Origin: Candidatus Margulisiibacteriota bacterium
Lineage (GTDB): Bacteria; Margulisbacteria; Termititenacia; Termititenacales; Termititenacaceae
NCBI GenBank assembly: GCA_031274525.1
Contig: JAISQA010000033.1
Coordinates: 1 to 54,014, forward strand
DNA: 54,014 nt
Reading direction: 5' to 3'
Part shown: one piece after another, positions 22,711-31,304 of the stretch
How the letters are laid out: each line of letters starts with the position of its first letter
Numbering within the stretch: the first letter of the stretch is position 1
The notes under the pieces: generated by a model
What the model saw: only the letters and a program-made list of their open reading frames with translations
Told to the model about the DNA's origin: nothing
Database searches by the model: none
Translations under genes and position numbers: made by a program

Positions 22711-22912
22711 GGCCACCTGAGTATTCCGACTGCACAGGTTTAAAGCGAAATAATTTTATTTTAATTTCGCGAACCTGTTCACGGCTGCGGGACAGCGCTG
22801 GATTTACACCAGACTTTCCTCAAATAGCGTGGAGATAATAACAGCTAAAAATTTAGTTGTAAATCTCCGCCAGCGCCGGGTTGCGGTCTTTGTCCGGGCA
22901 GCTTTGGCGGCT
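22711..22912 (-). promoter_or_regulatory. Cobalamin (B12) riboswitch
   Basis: On the minus strand the leader contains GGAAAGTCTGGTGTAAATCC (22819-22800), then GCTGTCCCGCAGCCGTGA (22797-22780), and the B12-box-like AGTCGGAATACTCAGGTGG (about 22731-22713). These are the conserved blocks of the adenosylcobalamin riboswitch in the right order and spacing. A closing P1 stem can form between GCCGCC (22911-22906) and GGTGGC (22717-22712). It ends about 24 bases before the receptor ATG, so ligand binding probably blocks translation. A possible -10 (TATGAT) lies at 22957-22952. Confidence 0.88.
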
Positions 22913-22986
22913 GGTTGGCATTTTTTTTGCAGTTTTTGACCTGTGTGAAAAATCATAAAAAAATGCCAGGTGAAAGGAGCGCAGAA

Positions 22987-23520
22987 ATGAAAAAAGAAAT
23001 AACTATTGTGCCGGAGGTTATTGAAAACAAGATATTTTTAATCCGCGGAAAAAAGGTAATGCTGGATAATGATCTGGCCGCCCTGTACAGCGTGGAAACT
23101 AAACAATTAAAAAGAGCAGTAAAAAGAAACCTTAAACGGTTTCCTGAAGATTTCATGTTTGAACTTACCAAAAAAGAATTTAAAGTTTTGAGGTGCCATT
23201 TTGGCACCTCAAAAACCAGAGGCGGCAGACAATATGCGCCGTACGCCTTTACAGAACAAGGACTGGCTATGTTGTCCGGTATTTTATCCAGTAACCGCGC
23301 AATCGCTGTCAATATCCAGATCATGCGCACCTTCACAAAACTGCGGGCAATAATACTCACCCACAAAGAATTGCAAAACAAAATCGCGGAAATGGAGAAA
23401 AAATACGATCATCAATTTCAGGCTGTGTTCGAAGCGATTAAACAACTGCTGAGACCGCCTGAGCCGCCGCCCAATCCTAATCGAGGGAAATGGGGTTTCG
23501 TGCCGAATAAAACCAGCTAA
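22987..23520 (+). CDS. ORF6N-domain protein, phage antirepressor-like (177 aa)
   Basis: Start at 22987 after GAAAGGAGCG. The N-terminal ORF6N domain is complete: IENKIFLIRGKKVMLDNDLAALYSVETKQLKRAVKRNLKRFPEDFMFELTKKEF, then GRQYAPYAFTEQGLAMLSGIL and AIAVNIQIMRTF. The end is a coiled-coil-like helix (KELQNKIAEMEKKYDHQFQAVFEAIKQLL) and a Pro-rich tail. Such genes derive from phage antirepressors and are often single in chromosomes; DNA binding is expected. It is divergent from the B12 riboswitch leader. No other phage gene is adjacent. Confidence 0.88.
   Translation: MKKEITIVPEVIENKIFLIRGKKVMLDNDLAALYSVETKQLKRAVKRNLKRFPEDFMFELTKKEFKVLRCHFGTSKTRGGRQYAPYAFTEQGLAMLSGILSSNRAIAVNIQIMRTFTKLRAIILTHKELQNKIAEMEKKYDHQFQAVFEAIKQLLRPPEPPPNPNRGKWGFVPNKTS
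23186..23214. repeat. Perfect 12-bp inverted repeat inside the ORF6N gene
   Basis: TTTTGAGGTGCC (23186-23197) and GGCACCTCAAAA (23203-23214) flank ATTTT. It covers the codons for LRCHFGTSK. Codon choice produces a strong hairpin in the mRNA and a dyad in the DNA. Confidence 0.9.
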
Positions 23521-23668
23521 AGCGCCGAGGGACTGCGGCTAAGCGGATTACTGCATAATCTTTAAATTATTGCTTACACCGAATTTTTCTGCTTTATGCG
23601 GATTGGCTGCAATTTCGCAAATTTACTTGCGATATCCTGGTATAAGAAAAAAAGAAAGGGGCCAGGAT

Positions 23669-24046
23669 ATGCCAAAACTAATTTTAATCTCTTTAATTTT
23701 ACTGGCCTTTGCTCCCGCCTCGATCTCCCGGCTGTATATCGGCGAAAGCGGCGGCCAGCTGATGGCCGGCGTGGACACCAGAATAAAATTCGGCCCGTTC
23801 TTCGTCGGCGGCGATATCAAAACTGTCATCCGTAAAATGGTGTTCAATGAACAGGACAAACTGATCGGCTTCCTGCCGGATCGCACGGATTACAAAACCG
23901 CGGCCGGTATCGCGGTCAACGGCGTGGAGATCGAATACGCGCACACCTGTTATCACCGGGTGATCTCGGACAGCAATTTAAGTTTTTACGCGGATAACAT
24001 TAACCCCGGCGACACGGATACGATCACCGTCAAAATAGCTTTTTAG
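23669..24046 (+). CDS. Small exported protein of unknown function (125 aa)
   Basis: The start is set at the ATG at 23669 (MPKLILISLILLAFAPASIS), a signal peptide, preceded by AGGGGCCAGGAT. The longer frame from 23570 has no support. The remainder is mostly alternating beta strands (LYIGESGGQLMAGVDTRIKFGPFFVGGDIKTVIRKM, then VEIEYAHTCYHRV), about 105 residues with a single Cys. It looks like an exported beta-rich protein. I do not recognise the family. Its stop codon directly abuts the stop of adk on the other strand. Confidence 0.65.
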   Translation: MPKLILISLILLAFAPASISRLYIGESGGQLMAGVDTRIKFGPFFVGGDIKTVIRKMVFNEQDKLIGFLPDRTDYKTAAGIAVNGVEIEYAHTCYHRVISDSNLSFYADNINPGDTDTITVKIAF

Positions 24047-24703
24047 CTATTGCTGCACGCCCGGCTGCTGGAGCACAAAATTCAGCGCATCCTGCGGATT
24101 ATCACTGGCTGCCACTTCTACTAAAAGTTTTTTGGCCTGATAAAAAGCAATGAGCGGCCGGGTCTTCTCCATAAAAGTCGCGTAACGTTTACGGATAGTC
24201 TCTTCTTTGTCATCCTCTCTCTGGATCAGCTGGCCGCCGCAGTCATCACAGACGCCGGAAGCCTTGGGCGGCAGATTGACGAGGTGATACGGCCGGCCGC
24301 ATTGCTGGCAGGAAACCCGGCTGACCAAACGGCGGATCACCCGCTCCAGATCCACGCTAAGATAAAACACCGCGCCCAACGGCCGCTGCAATCCGGCCAG
24401 AATCTCTTCCAGCATTTCCGCCTGCGGTATAGTCCGCGGAAAACCATCCAGCAAAACGCCCGCCTTACAATCCTCCGCACCGAGCCTGTCTTTGATCATC
24501 CGGCCGATCAGCTCATCGGGCACCAGCGCGCCGGAGCTGACATAGCCGTTGAGCTCCTGGCCCAGCGCCGAGCCGGAAGCGATCACCTCCCGCAATAAAT
24601 CACCGGTGGAAATATGCTTGATCTGCAGCGCCGGACAGAGCCCGGCAGCCAGCGTGCCTTTGCCCGCGCCGGGCGCGCCAAGAATTATTAAATCTTTACC
24701 CAT
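24047..24703 (-). CDS. adk: Adenylate kinase (218 aa)
   Basis: P-loop GAPGAGKGT at residues 9-17, AMP site HISTGDLLREVI, LLDGFPRTIPQA, and a long LID with a four-cysteine zinc site (CQQCGRPYH ... CDDCGG), the form typical of Gram-positive and many anaerobic bacteria. Catalyses ATP + AMP to 2 ADP. It follows secY as in the usual spc operon, but map, infA and rpmJ, which normally come next, are not here; the operon ends against the exported-protein gene on the other strand. Confidence 0.96.
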   Translation of the reverse strand: MGKDLIILGAPGAGKGTLAAGLCPALQIKHISTGDLLREVIASGSALGQELNGYVSSGALVPDELIGRMIKDRLGAEDCKAGVLLDGFPRTIPQAEMLEEILAGLQRPLGAVFYLSVDLERVIRRLVSRVSCQQCGRPYHLVNLPPKASGVCDDCGGQLIQREDDKEETIRKRYATFMEKTRPLIAFYQAKKLLVEVAASDNPQDALNFVLQQPGVQQ

Positions 24704-24787
24704 TTTAGCTCCTTGCTGTAGCTTGCAAAAACTATTTTGCGCCCTTTGCCAGAAAGCGCCGGCACGCGAAGCGCGGCCGGGGGCAGG

Positions 24788-26059
24788 TTATCTGATCAAG
24801 CCCTCGTATTTGCTGTTCACGATAACCATATCAATCTGACGCATTAAGTCCAGAGCCACACCGACCATAATCAAAAGCGCCGTGCCGCCCAAACCCATAA
24901 AAGTATATATTCTGGTAATATTGGCCGTGACTGTCGGCAGAATAGTGATAACGGCCAAAAAGGTAGCGCCCAGAAAAGTCAGCTGCGAAATAATTTTATC
25001 CAGATACTGCACGGTCGGCTGGCCGGGACGCACGCCTAAGATAAACCCGCCGTACTTCTGAATATTGTCCGCCAGTTCTTTGGGGTTGAAAGTGATCGCC
25101 GTATAAAAATAAGTAAAGAAAAAAATCAAAAAGGCAAACACCGCCATATACCAGACGCTGCCCGGACTCAGCGCGCCGGCCACCACGGCCAGCACCGGCA
25201 GAAAATTAGCCAGCATGGCCGGGAACATCAGCACCGAGGAAGCAAAGATTATCGGCAGCACACCGCCCTGATTGATCTTCAGCGGAATATAGGTCGCCTG
25301 TCCGCCGTACATTTTATTGCCGACGATTTTTTTAGCGTACTGCACGGGTATCTTGCGCTGGGCATCCTGCACGATCACAATGCCGACCACCACCAGCACC
25401 AGCACCGCAATTAGAAAAAACAGCCCCAGATAAGAGGACGGCGACTGCAAAACTTTCATAGTACTGGAAATATAATTCGGCATGCGGGAAACGATACCGA
25501 CAAAAATAATCAGCGAAGCGCCGTTGCCGATGCCGTTCACAGTGACCAGCTCCGAGATCCACATCAAAAAAGCCGTGCCGCCGACCATAGTCAAAGCCGA
25601 GGTCAGCACAAACCACCAATAAGAAAGATAGCCGGTATTGATCGTGATCAGCTCGGTGTTCAAAAAACTGATCGCGACGGTCAGCCCCTGAAAAAAGCCT
25701 AAGCCCAGCGCCAGATAACGGGTGTACTGGGCAATCTGCCGGCGGCCGGATTCACCCTCCTGCGAAAGTTCTTTCAGCGACGGCAGCACTACCGTCAGGA
25801 GCTGCAAAATAATCGAGGCATTAATGTAGGGAATGATGCCCATCGAAAATATCGAGAAATTGGTCAGCGCGCCGCCGGAAAACAAATCCACAAAACCCAG
25901 GACCCCGTTATTGGCAAACAGGTCGCCCAGGCCCGAAGTGTTGATCCCCGGCAAAGCAATAAAGGTGCCGATGCGCGACACCGCGATCATCGCCAAAGTA
26001 AACAGCAGTTTTTTTCGCAAATCCGGCAGCTGGAAAATGTATTTCAGATTGGACAGCAT
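24788..26059 (-). CDS. secY: Preprotein translocase subunit SecY (423 aa)
   Basis: Ten membrane helices. The start LSNLKYIFQLPDLRKKLLFTLAMIAVSRIGTFIALPGIN is the standard SecY opening. The pore-ring and plug region follow, then the cytoplasmic loop with FNPKELADNIQKYGGFILGVRPGQPT containing the conserved Arg that contacts the ribosome and SecA. Forms the SecYE channel with the short SecE at 50735. Its ATG is adjacent to the rplO stop. Confidence 0.97.
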   Translation of the reverse strand: MLSNLKYIFQLPDLRKKLLFTLAMIAVSRIGTFIALPGINTSGLGDLFANNGVLGFVDLFSGGALTNFSIFSMGIIPYINASIILQLLTVVLPSLKELSQEGESGRRQIAQYTRYLALGLGFFQGLTVAISFLNTELITINTGYLSYWWFVLTSALTMVGGTAFLMWISELVTVNGIGNGASLIIFVGIVSRMPNYISSTMKVLQSPSSYLGLFFLIAVLVLVVVGIVIVQDAQRKIPVQYAKKIVGNKMYGGQATYIPLKINQGGVLPIIFASSVLMFPAMLANFLPVLAVVAGALSPGSVWYMAVFAFLIFFFTYFYTAITFNPKELADNIQKYGGFILGVRPGQPTVQYLDKIISQLTFLGATFLAVITILPTVTANITRIYTFMGLGGTALLIMVGVALDLMRQIDMVIVNSKYEGLIR

Positions 26060-26517
26060 TATTTTACGATCTGCAGAGTCTGCACTGCGCCGCCGGCTTT
26101 TTGCAGTTTCGCTTTGGCCGACTCCGAAAAAGCATGGGCCTGCACGGTCAAAGCGGCCTGCACTTCTCCGCCGCCCAGAACTTTCAGAAATTTCGCGCTT
26201 TTACGCACCACGCCGGCCTCGATCAGCACGGCCAGATTGACCGCTCCGTCTTTAGCCGCGGCCGCCAATTTGCCGACATTTACCACCGTATAAGCGATCC
26301 GGTCAGCCGGACGAAAGCCGCGCAATTTCGGTGTACGTTTGTACAGGGGCTTCTGCCCGCCTTCATGACCGGTATAGACGCCGCCGCCCGCCCGCGAACC
26401 CTGGCCTTTGTGTCCCCGGCCGGCCTGCTGGCCCTGACCGGAAGCATGGCCGCGGCCCAGCCGCTTGCTCGCTCTTCTGGCTCCTCTATCCGGACGCAGT
26501 TCATTTAACCTAACCAT
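26059..26517 (-). CDS. rplO: 50S ribosomal protein L15 (152 aa)
   Basis: N-terminal LNELRPDRGARRASKRLGRGHASGQGQQAGRGHKGQGSRAGGGV is the Gly/Arg/Lys-rich extension that threads into 23S rRNA; the C-terminal globular part follows. It starts five bases after rpsE, so the gene for L30 (rpmD), which normally lies here, is absent. Confidence 0.95.
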   Translation of the reverse strand: MVRLNELRPDRGARRASKRLGRGHASGQGQQAGRGHKGQGSRAGGGVYTGHEGGQKPLYKRTPKLRGFRPADRIAYTVVNVGKLAAAAKDGAVNLAVLIEAGVVRKSAKFLKVLGGGEVQAALTVQAHAFSESAKAKLQKAGGAVQTLQIVK

Positions 26518-26522
26518 TTTCT

Positions 26523-27107
26523 TTACTCCTTATCCGGCACCGGGCCTGCAGACGCGCCCGTATTTGTGTAAATTTTATCGCCGTAAGTGATGCTTCTCTC
26601 ACCGGTATTATAGGTCGAGAGCTTTATGCCGCGCAGGGCCTCGACTGTTTTTTGATCCATTAGACTATTCAAAGCATAAATAGTCGCGCGCGCCGCATTG
26701 ACCGGCGAAGAAGAACCTTTGGATTTGGCCACCACATCCTTGATACCGGCTAATTCCAGCACCGCTCTGACCGCGCCGCCGGCAATAACGCCCGTGCCCT
26801 TGCGCGCCGGCTTGAGAATAACCCGGGAGGCTTCATATTTGCCCTCAATATCGTGCGGGATGGTCGTGCCTAAAAACTTCACATTGATCTGGGCTTTTTT
26901 GGCGGACTCGATGGCCTTGCGAATGGCTTTGGGCACCTCAATAGACTTGCTTACGCCAAAACCCACCTTGCCCTTCAGATCACCGACGACTACGGCCGCG
27001 CGAAAACGCATATTCTTACCGCCCTTGACCACCTTGGTCACGCGGTCTATCGAAATAACCCGCTCCTGCTGATCCGTATTTCTGGCGTTAAAATCTTTTT
27101 CTGACAT
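26523..27107 (-). CDS. rpsE: 30S ribosomal protein S5 (194 aa)
   Basis: Double-stranded-RNA-binding-like N-domain ([45 protein letters not shown]) and C-domain ([44 protein letters not shown]). Slightly longer than usual at both ends. Located between rplR and rplO as in the spc operon. Confidence 0.96.
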   Translation of the reverse strand: MSEKDFNARNTDQQERVISIDRVTKVVKGGKNMRFRAAVVVGDLKGKVGFGVSKSIEVPKAIRKAIESAKKAQINVKFLGTTIPHDIEGKYEASRVILKPARKGTGVIAGGAVRAVLELAGIKDVVAKSKGSSSPVNAARATIYALNSLMDQKTVEALRGIKLSTYNTGERSITYGDKIYTNTGASAGPVPDKE

Positions 27108-27174
27108 CTAACTTCTCCTTAATGACTGCCGTCCGGCGGATAAGCCGCCGCCGCTGCAAAATGCTGTCTTTTAC

Positions 27175-27498
27175 TCAAAACTCCAGCCCGGCCACGCGCG
27201 CCGCGTCAGCCAGAGCTTTAATCTTACCGTGATACAAATACCGCCGGCGGTCGAAATTCACTTTTTTCACTCCGGCGGCCACCGCTTTTTGCGCAATAGC
27301 CGTGCCGACTTTTTGGGCGGTCTCGATATTATTTTTATCTTCTTTAGCCGAGACAGTGTAAGCCAGCGTCACCGCTCTGGTGTCATCCACGACCTGCGCG
27401 GTAATATGCCGGATGGACTTGTGCACCGCCAGCCGCGGCCGCTCCGCAGTGCCCAGCACTTTTTTCGCTCTATTCAAGGTTCTTTTTAATCTAGCCAT
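27175..27498 (-). CDS. rplR: 50S ribosomal protein L18 (107 aa)
   Basis: Binds 5S rRNA. Recognised from RPRLAVHKSIRHITAQVVDD, TLAYTVSA, GTAIAQKAVAAGVKKVNFDRRRYLYHGKIKALADAARVAGLEF. The N-terminal basic tail is short. A small CGGCGG/CCGCCG hairpin occupies the gap to rpsE. Confidence 0.96.
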   Translation of the reverse strand: MARLKRTLNRAKKVLGTAERPRLAVHKSIRHITAQVVDDTRAVTLAYTVSAKEDKNNIETAQKVGTAIAQKAVAAGVKKVNFDRRRYLYHGKIKALADAARVAGLEF

Positions 27499-27541
27499 TT
27501 TTTCTTATCTCCTGTTTCAGGCGGACATTTGAGTCACGCCG

Positions 27542-28087
27542 TTACTTCGCGGACTTGCCAGCCTTGCGCGCGATAATCTCATCAGAATAACGGATGCCCT
27601 TGCCTTTGTACGGCTCCGGCCCGCGGATCGCCCGGATATTGGCGGCCACCTGCCCGACCACCTGTTTGTCCGCGCCCTCAATGGTCAGCACATTATTATC
27701 CAGCTTAAAGGTAATGCCGGGCACTTCCTTGAACTCCACGTCATGGGAAAAACCCATTTGAATATTTAAGCCCTTGCCTTTGGCCTGCATACGATAACCC
27801 ACGCCCTCCCAGGTCAGAGCTTTGGTAAAACCGGCCGTCACGCCCTTAACCATATTATTGAGCAGCACGCGGTAAGTGCCGTGCAGGGCGGCGGTCGCCT
27901 TCTCCTCGTCGGTCGGGGCCAAAACCACAGAGTTGTCTTTTTTTTCGATCTTAATGCTCTTGCGAAAATCCTGGCTCAAGGCGCCCTTCGGGCCCTTGAC
28001 CGAGATCTTATAAATCAGCCCGGTATCCTGAATATTCACATCCACACCCTGAGGGATCACCACCGGAGCTTTGCCTATTCTACCCAT
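27542..28087 (-). CDS. rplF: 50S ribosomal protein L6 (181 aa)
   Basis: Two tandem alpha/beta domains: GRIGKAPVVIPQGVDVNIQD at the start, TALHGTYRVLLNNMVKGVTAGFTK in the middle and the C-terminal signature GQVAANIRAIRGPEPYKGKGIRYSDE. Standard length, standard position after rpsH. Confidence 0.97.
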   Translation of the reverse strand: MGRIGKAPVVIPQGVDVNIQDTGLIYKISVKGPKGALSQDFRKSIKIEKKDNSVVLAPTDEEKATAALHGTYRVLLNNMVKGVTAGFTKALTWEGVGYRMQAKGKGLNIQMGFSHDVEFKEVPGITFKLDNNVLTIEGADKQVVGQVAANIRAIRGPEPYKGKGIRYSDEIIARKAGKSAK

Positions 28088-28100
28088 TGTGCCTGTCCTC

Positions 28101-28505
28101 CTACCACATCCGGCAAATCGCTTCGCCGCCGGTTTGTTTCTGGCGGGCTTCTTTGCCGGACAACACGCCTTTAGGCGTGGTCAAAATAATCGCGCCGTAA
28201 CCGTTGCGCACGCGCGGGATCTTATCTTTAGGCAGATACACCCGGCGGCCCGGCTTGCTGATGCGCTCAATATGATTGAGCACTTTTTCACCGGCAGGGC
28301 CGTATTTCAAAGTCACGCGCAAAAAATAATGCGGGGAGTCTTCTTTTTGGTACGACTCCACTGCATTGATAAAGCCCTCGCGCTTCATCACATTAAGCAC
28401 CGCCTGCCGCAGCTTCGAGAAAGGCAGCTCCACCTGCTTAAAGCCGACGGACGAACCGTTGCGGATTATTGTGATCATATCGCCTAAAGAATCGGTCATG
28501 CTCAT
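28101..28505 (-). CDS. rpsH: 30S ribosomal protein S8 (134 aa)
   Basis: DSLGDMITIIRNGSSVGFKQVELPFSKLRQAVLNVMKREGFI at the N-terminus and the C-terminal RNA-binding PKDKIPRVRNGYGAIILTTPKGVLSGKEA. It ends MW without the usual CxVW, but all core parts are there. In many bacteria S8 represses the spc operon; no S8-like target was checked here. Confidence 0.96.
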   Translation of the reverse strand: MSMTDSLGDMITIIRNGSSVGFKQVELPFSKLRQAVLNVMKREGFINAVESYQKEDSPHYFLRVTLKYGPAGEKVLNHIERISKPGRRVYLPKDKIPRVRNGYGAIILTTPKGVLSGKEARQKQTGGEAICRMW

Positions 28506-28521
28506 AATTTTTGCTATCTCC

Positions 28522-28707
28522 TTACCAGCTGGCTTTTCTCACACCGGGGATCTTGCCCTGAGCCGCGTACTCTCTAAAACACACCCGGCAGATGTTAAAG
28601 AAACGAATAAACCCGCGCGGCCGACCGCAAATCTGGCAGCGGTTGTGCTGACGCACGCCGAATTTGGGCTTCCTTTTCGCTTTTTCTTTCATCGAGGTCT
28701 TGGCCAT
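28522..28707 (-). CDS. rpsN: 30S ribosomal protein S14, zinc-binding short form (61 aa)
   Basis: The C+ form of S14, with C24-x2-C27 (RCQIC) and C40-x2-C43 (ICRVC) and the end [18 protein letters not shown]. Length is that of type Z S14. Confidence 0.97.
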   Translation of the reverse strand: MAKTSMKEKAKRKPKFGVRQHNRCQICGRPRGFIRFFNICRVCFREYAAQGKIPGVRKASW

Positions 28708-28726
28708 TATTACTCCTTTTTACTAT

Positions 28727-28800
28727 CCGGTCATTTCGGCTCCGCTTAATGACCGGCTGGATACCAGGCGACTTGTGCCGAGCGAAGTCGGGACAAGTCG
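28727..28800. repeat. Two hairpins in the rplE-rpsN gap
   Basis: First hairpin: CCGGTCATT (28727-28735), 12-base loop TCGGCTCCGCTT, AATGACCGG (28748-28756). Second: CGACTTGT (28769-28776), 16-base loop with GAGCGAAG, ACAAGTCG (28793-28800). Both stems are perfect. They fill the only sizeable gap inside the spc segment. The first loop is nearly the same as the loop at 50998-51009. Confidence 0.85.
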
Positions 28801-28805
28801 AGGCA

Positions 28806-29345
28806 TTATTTTCTAAACGGCATACCCATTTTTTCCAGCAGAAAATAGGCTTCTTTATCCGTCCGGGCGGTGGTGCAGATCGTAATGTCCATGCCGCTTA
28901 ATTTCTGCACATTTTCAAATTTGATCTCCGGAAAAATAATCTGCTCCTGAATACCCAGACTGTAATTGCCGCGGCCGTCAAAAGAGTTTTTCGGCACGCC
29001 GCGGAAGTCGCGGACTTTGGGCAGGGCCAGATTTAAGAGCTTGGTCAAAAAATCGTACATTTTGCGCCGGCGCAGGGTGACCTTGCAGCCAATCGGCAGA
29101 CCTTCTCTCAGTTTGAAATTCGAGATCGCTTTTTTGGATTTGGCGATCACCGGCTTCTGCCCGCTGATCTGCCGCAGCTCTTCCACAAAAGTATCCACGA
29201 TCTTCACGTTCTCCGTGGCCGCGCCAATGCCTCTATTGACCACCACTTTGGTAATTTTAGGCACCATCATCGGATTGGAGTAATTAAACTCCTTCTGCAT
29301 CGCCGGCAGTACTTCGTTTTTATATTTTTCTTTCAAATCCAGCAT
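28806..29345 (-). CDS. rplE: 50S ribosomal protein L5 (179 aa)
   Basis: [38 protein letters not shown] is the L5 opening; [31 protein letters not shown] the central 5S rRNA-binding block; and [27 protein letters not shown] the end. Standard length. Confidence 0.97.
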   Translation of the reverse strand: MLDLKEKYKNEVLPAMQKEFNYSNPMMVPKITKVVVNRGIGAATENVKIVDTFVEELRQISGQKPVIAKSKKAISNFKLREGLPIGCKVTLRRRKMYDFLTKLLNLALPKVRDFRGVPKNSFDGRGNYSLGIQEQIIFPEIKFENVQKLSGMDITICTTARTDKEAYFLLEKMGMPFRK

Positions 29346-29409
29346 AGTCGCTCTTTTTTCTCCTCTTTAATTTCGGCGTCTAAAACCGGCCGCCGCGCTG
29401 ACCGGACGT

Positions 29410-29718
29410 CTACTTATCTATAACCGCGCCGCATTTTTTACAGAAGCGGACTTTTTGCTCTTTTTCCGTCTTAAAACCCACGCGCACGGCTTTTTTACAG
29501 GACGGACAGACCAGCAACACCCGCGCGGAAACGATCGGCAGAATTTTCTCGATAATGCCGCCTTTATGCTCCTGCGTCGGTTTGGTATGGCGCTTTACTT
29601 TGTTGACGTTGTCCACCAAAATCCGCGTGCCCAGAACTTCCAGCACCTTCTCCTGCCGACCCTTATCTTTGCCGGACATTACCTTTACCAGATCGCCTTT
29701 TTTTATTTTACTTGCCAT
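29410..29718 (-). CDS. rplX: 50S ribosomal protein L24 with C-terminal zinc-knuckle-like motif (102 aa)
   Basis: KOW domain at the N-terminus (KKGDLVKVMSGKDKGRQEKVLEVL) and NVNKVKRHTKPTQEHKGGIIEK. The C-terminus has CPSCKKAVRVGF then FCKKCGAV, two CxxC pairs that should bind zinc, as in the longer bacterial L24 forms. Confidence 0.96.
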   Translation of the reverse strand: MASKIKKGDLVKVMSGKDKGRQEKVLEVLGTRILVDNVNKVKRHTKPTQEHKGGIIEKILPIVSARVLLVCPSCKKAVRVGFKTEKEQKVRFCKKCGAVIDK

Positions 29719-29758
29719 TACTTATAACCTCTTCTTCGCTTACTCTGCCCCGCCGCCG

Positions 29759-30130
29759 CTACAATACTTCCGAGGCGCGCGAGATGATTTTGGCATAACC
29801 TTTGTCCTTAAGCTCTCTGGCCACCGGCCCAAAAATACGCGTGCCTTTAGGCTCTCTGGATTTCGGATCAATGATCACACAGGCATTGTCATCAAAACGC
29901 AGATACGAGCCATCCGGCCGGCGCAGCGGATGTCTGGTGCGCACAATCACAGCTTTATGCACTTCGGCTTTTTTGACAGCCATGCCCACCGAGGCTTTTT
30001 TGACCACCACGGTCACAATCGAACCGACCGTCACTTCTTTTTGATAAGAATTGCCCGGCACATGCATGATCAGCGCTTCACGCGCACCGCTGTTATCCGC
30101 CACCACCATTCTTGATTCTCTCTGCAACAT
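29759..30130 (-). CDS. rplN: 50S ribosomal protein L14 (123 aa)
   Basis: [26 protein letters not shown] at the start, [11 protein letters not shown] in the middle and [29 protein letters not shown] at the end. Typical length; five-stranded barrel protein near the L19 and sarcin-ricin loop contacts. Confidence 0.97.
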   Translation of the reverse strand: MLQRESRMVVADNSGAREALIMHVPGNSYQKEVTVGSIVTVVVKKASVGMAVKKAEVHKAVIVRTRHPLRRPDGSYLRFDDNACVIIDPKSREPKGTRIFGPVARELKDKGYAKIISRASEVL

Positions 30131-30168
30131 TTTTAACTCCTCATCCGGCCAATTATAATTGGCGGCTC

Positions 30169-30492
30169 CTACACTTTATCTATATTTTCCAGATTATTTT
30201 CAACTCTGGCTTCCAGCGATTTGGCGGATTTTTTGACGATCTCCACCAGACGCCAGGTCTTGGTCTTGCTCAAGCGGCGCGTCTCCATAATCAACACTTC
30301 GTCGCCGGGCCGGGCAGTATTCTGCTCATCGTGGGCATGGTATTTTTTGCTCACGGTAATGATCTTGCCATAGCGGGGATGCGCTTTTTGCGTGTCCACC
30401 TGCACGACAATAGTCTTACTCATTTTGCTGCTCAAGACCAGACCCTGCCGGACTTTTCTGCGCGTTGTTCTTTTTATTACTGCTTCAGGCAT
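30169..30492 (-). CDS. rpsQ: 30S ribosomal protein S17 with a C-terminal extension (107 aa)
   Basis: OB-fold protein. [43 protein letters not shown], then [24 protein letters not shown] are the S17 core. About 20 extra residues ([21 protein letters not shown]) extend past the usual end. Its start overlaps the rpmC stop by one base. Confidence 0.95.
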   Translation of the reverse strand: MPEAVIKRTTRRKVRQGLVLSSKMSKTIVVQVDTQKAHPRYGKIITVSKKYHAHDEQNTARPGDEVLIMETRRLSKTKTWRLVEIVKKSAKSLEARVENNLENIDKV

Positions 30493-30881
30493 TATTTACT
30501 TTTCTCCTCTTTTTTAGCTTTGGCCGGCCTGGCTGCGGCTTTTTTCGCCGGCTTTTCCGCTTTGGGCTTTTTAACTTTTTTGGCCTCTTTGGCCTCCTCA
30601 GTCTGCCCGGTCTGTTTATCCGGTTTTACTTCGGTCTTGTCTATTTTTACACCGGCTTTCGGCACGCTCCGCACAGCGGCCAGTCTGTCCGCCGCCGGCA
30701 AAGCGGTAAATACGGTCAGCAGCCGCGCAATCGTTCTGCGGATCTTGCGAAACTCGGAAATATCCTTGTGTTCGCCGCGCAGCAGCTTTTGTTTTTTCTC
30801 AAAGTAATCTTTTTTCAGCTCCGCAACTTTTTTGTAAAGCCCGGCCGCGTCTAACTTTTTTATTTCTTGCAGATCCAGCAT
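30492..30881 (-). CDS. rpmC: 50S ribosomal protein L29 with a long Lys/Ala-rich tail (129 aa)
   Basis: The first 60-65 residues are L29 ([45 protein letters not shown]). The remaining half, from about residue 72, is a low-complexity basic tail ([24 protein letters not shown]). Ordinary L29 has 60-70 residues and lines the peptide exit, so the tail may extend around the tunnel mouth. Confidence 0.93.
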   Translation of the reverse strand: MLDLQEIKKLDAAGLYKKVAELKKDYFEKKQKLLRGEHKDISEFRKIRRTIARLLTVFTALPAADRLAAVRSVPKAGVKIDKTEVKPDKQTGQTEEAKEAKKVKKPKAEKPAKKAAARPAKAKKEEKSK

Positions 30882-30896
30882 TATATTTTCTCCTGT

Positions 30897-31304
30897 TTAT
30901 TCCGCGGACACAAAACGGACTTTGCAGGGCAGCTTATGCCCCGCGGAAGTCAGCGCGTCCTGCGCCGGTTTTTCCGCCAGACCGTTCAGCTCAAACAGCA
31001 CCTTGCCCGCGCGCACTTTAGCTATCCAGAGCGCCGGAGCGCCTTTGCCTTTGCCCATGCGCGAATCGGCCGGACGCTGCGTAACCACATGGTCGGGAAA
31101 CACGCGGATCCAGATCTTGCCGCCTTTGAGTATATGGCGGGTGATCGCCTTGCGCGCCGCTTCGATCTGGCGGCTGGTCAGAGCGCAATTTTCCATGGCC
31201 ATCAGGCCGTACTTGCCAAAAGACACTTTATTGCCGCGCGAAGCCACGCCGCGGTTTTTACCGCGCTGCTGCTTGCGGTATTTCGTGCGCTTAGGCTGCA
31301 GCAT
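30897..31304 (-). CDS. rplP: 50S ribosomal protein L16 (135 aa)
   Basis: MLQPKRTKYRKQQRGKNRG, FGKYGLMAMENCALTSRQIEAARKAITRHI, and RMGKGKGAPALWIAKVRAGKVLFELNG are the family blocks. Overlaps the end of rpsC by 14 bases. Confidence 0.97.
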   Translation of the reverse strand: MLQPKRTKYRKQQRGKNRGVASRGNKVSFGKYGLMAMENCALTSRQIEAARKAITRHILKGGKIWIRVFPDHVVTQRPADSRMGKGKGAPALWIAKVRAGKVLFELNGLAEKPAQDALTSAGHKLPCKVRFVSAE

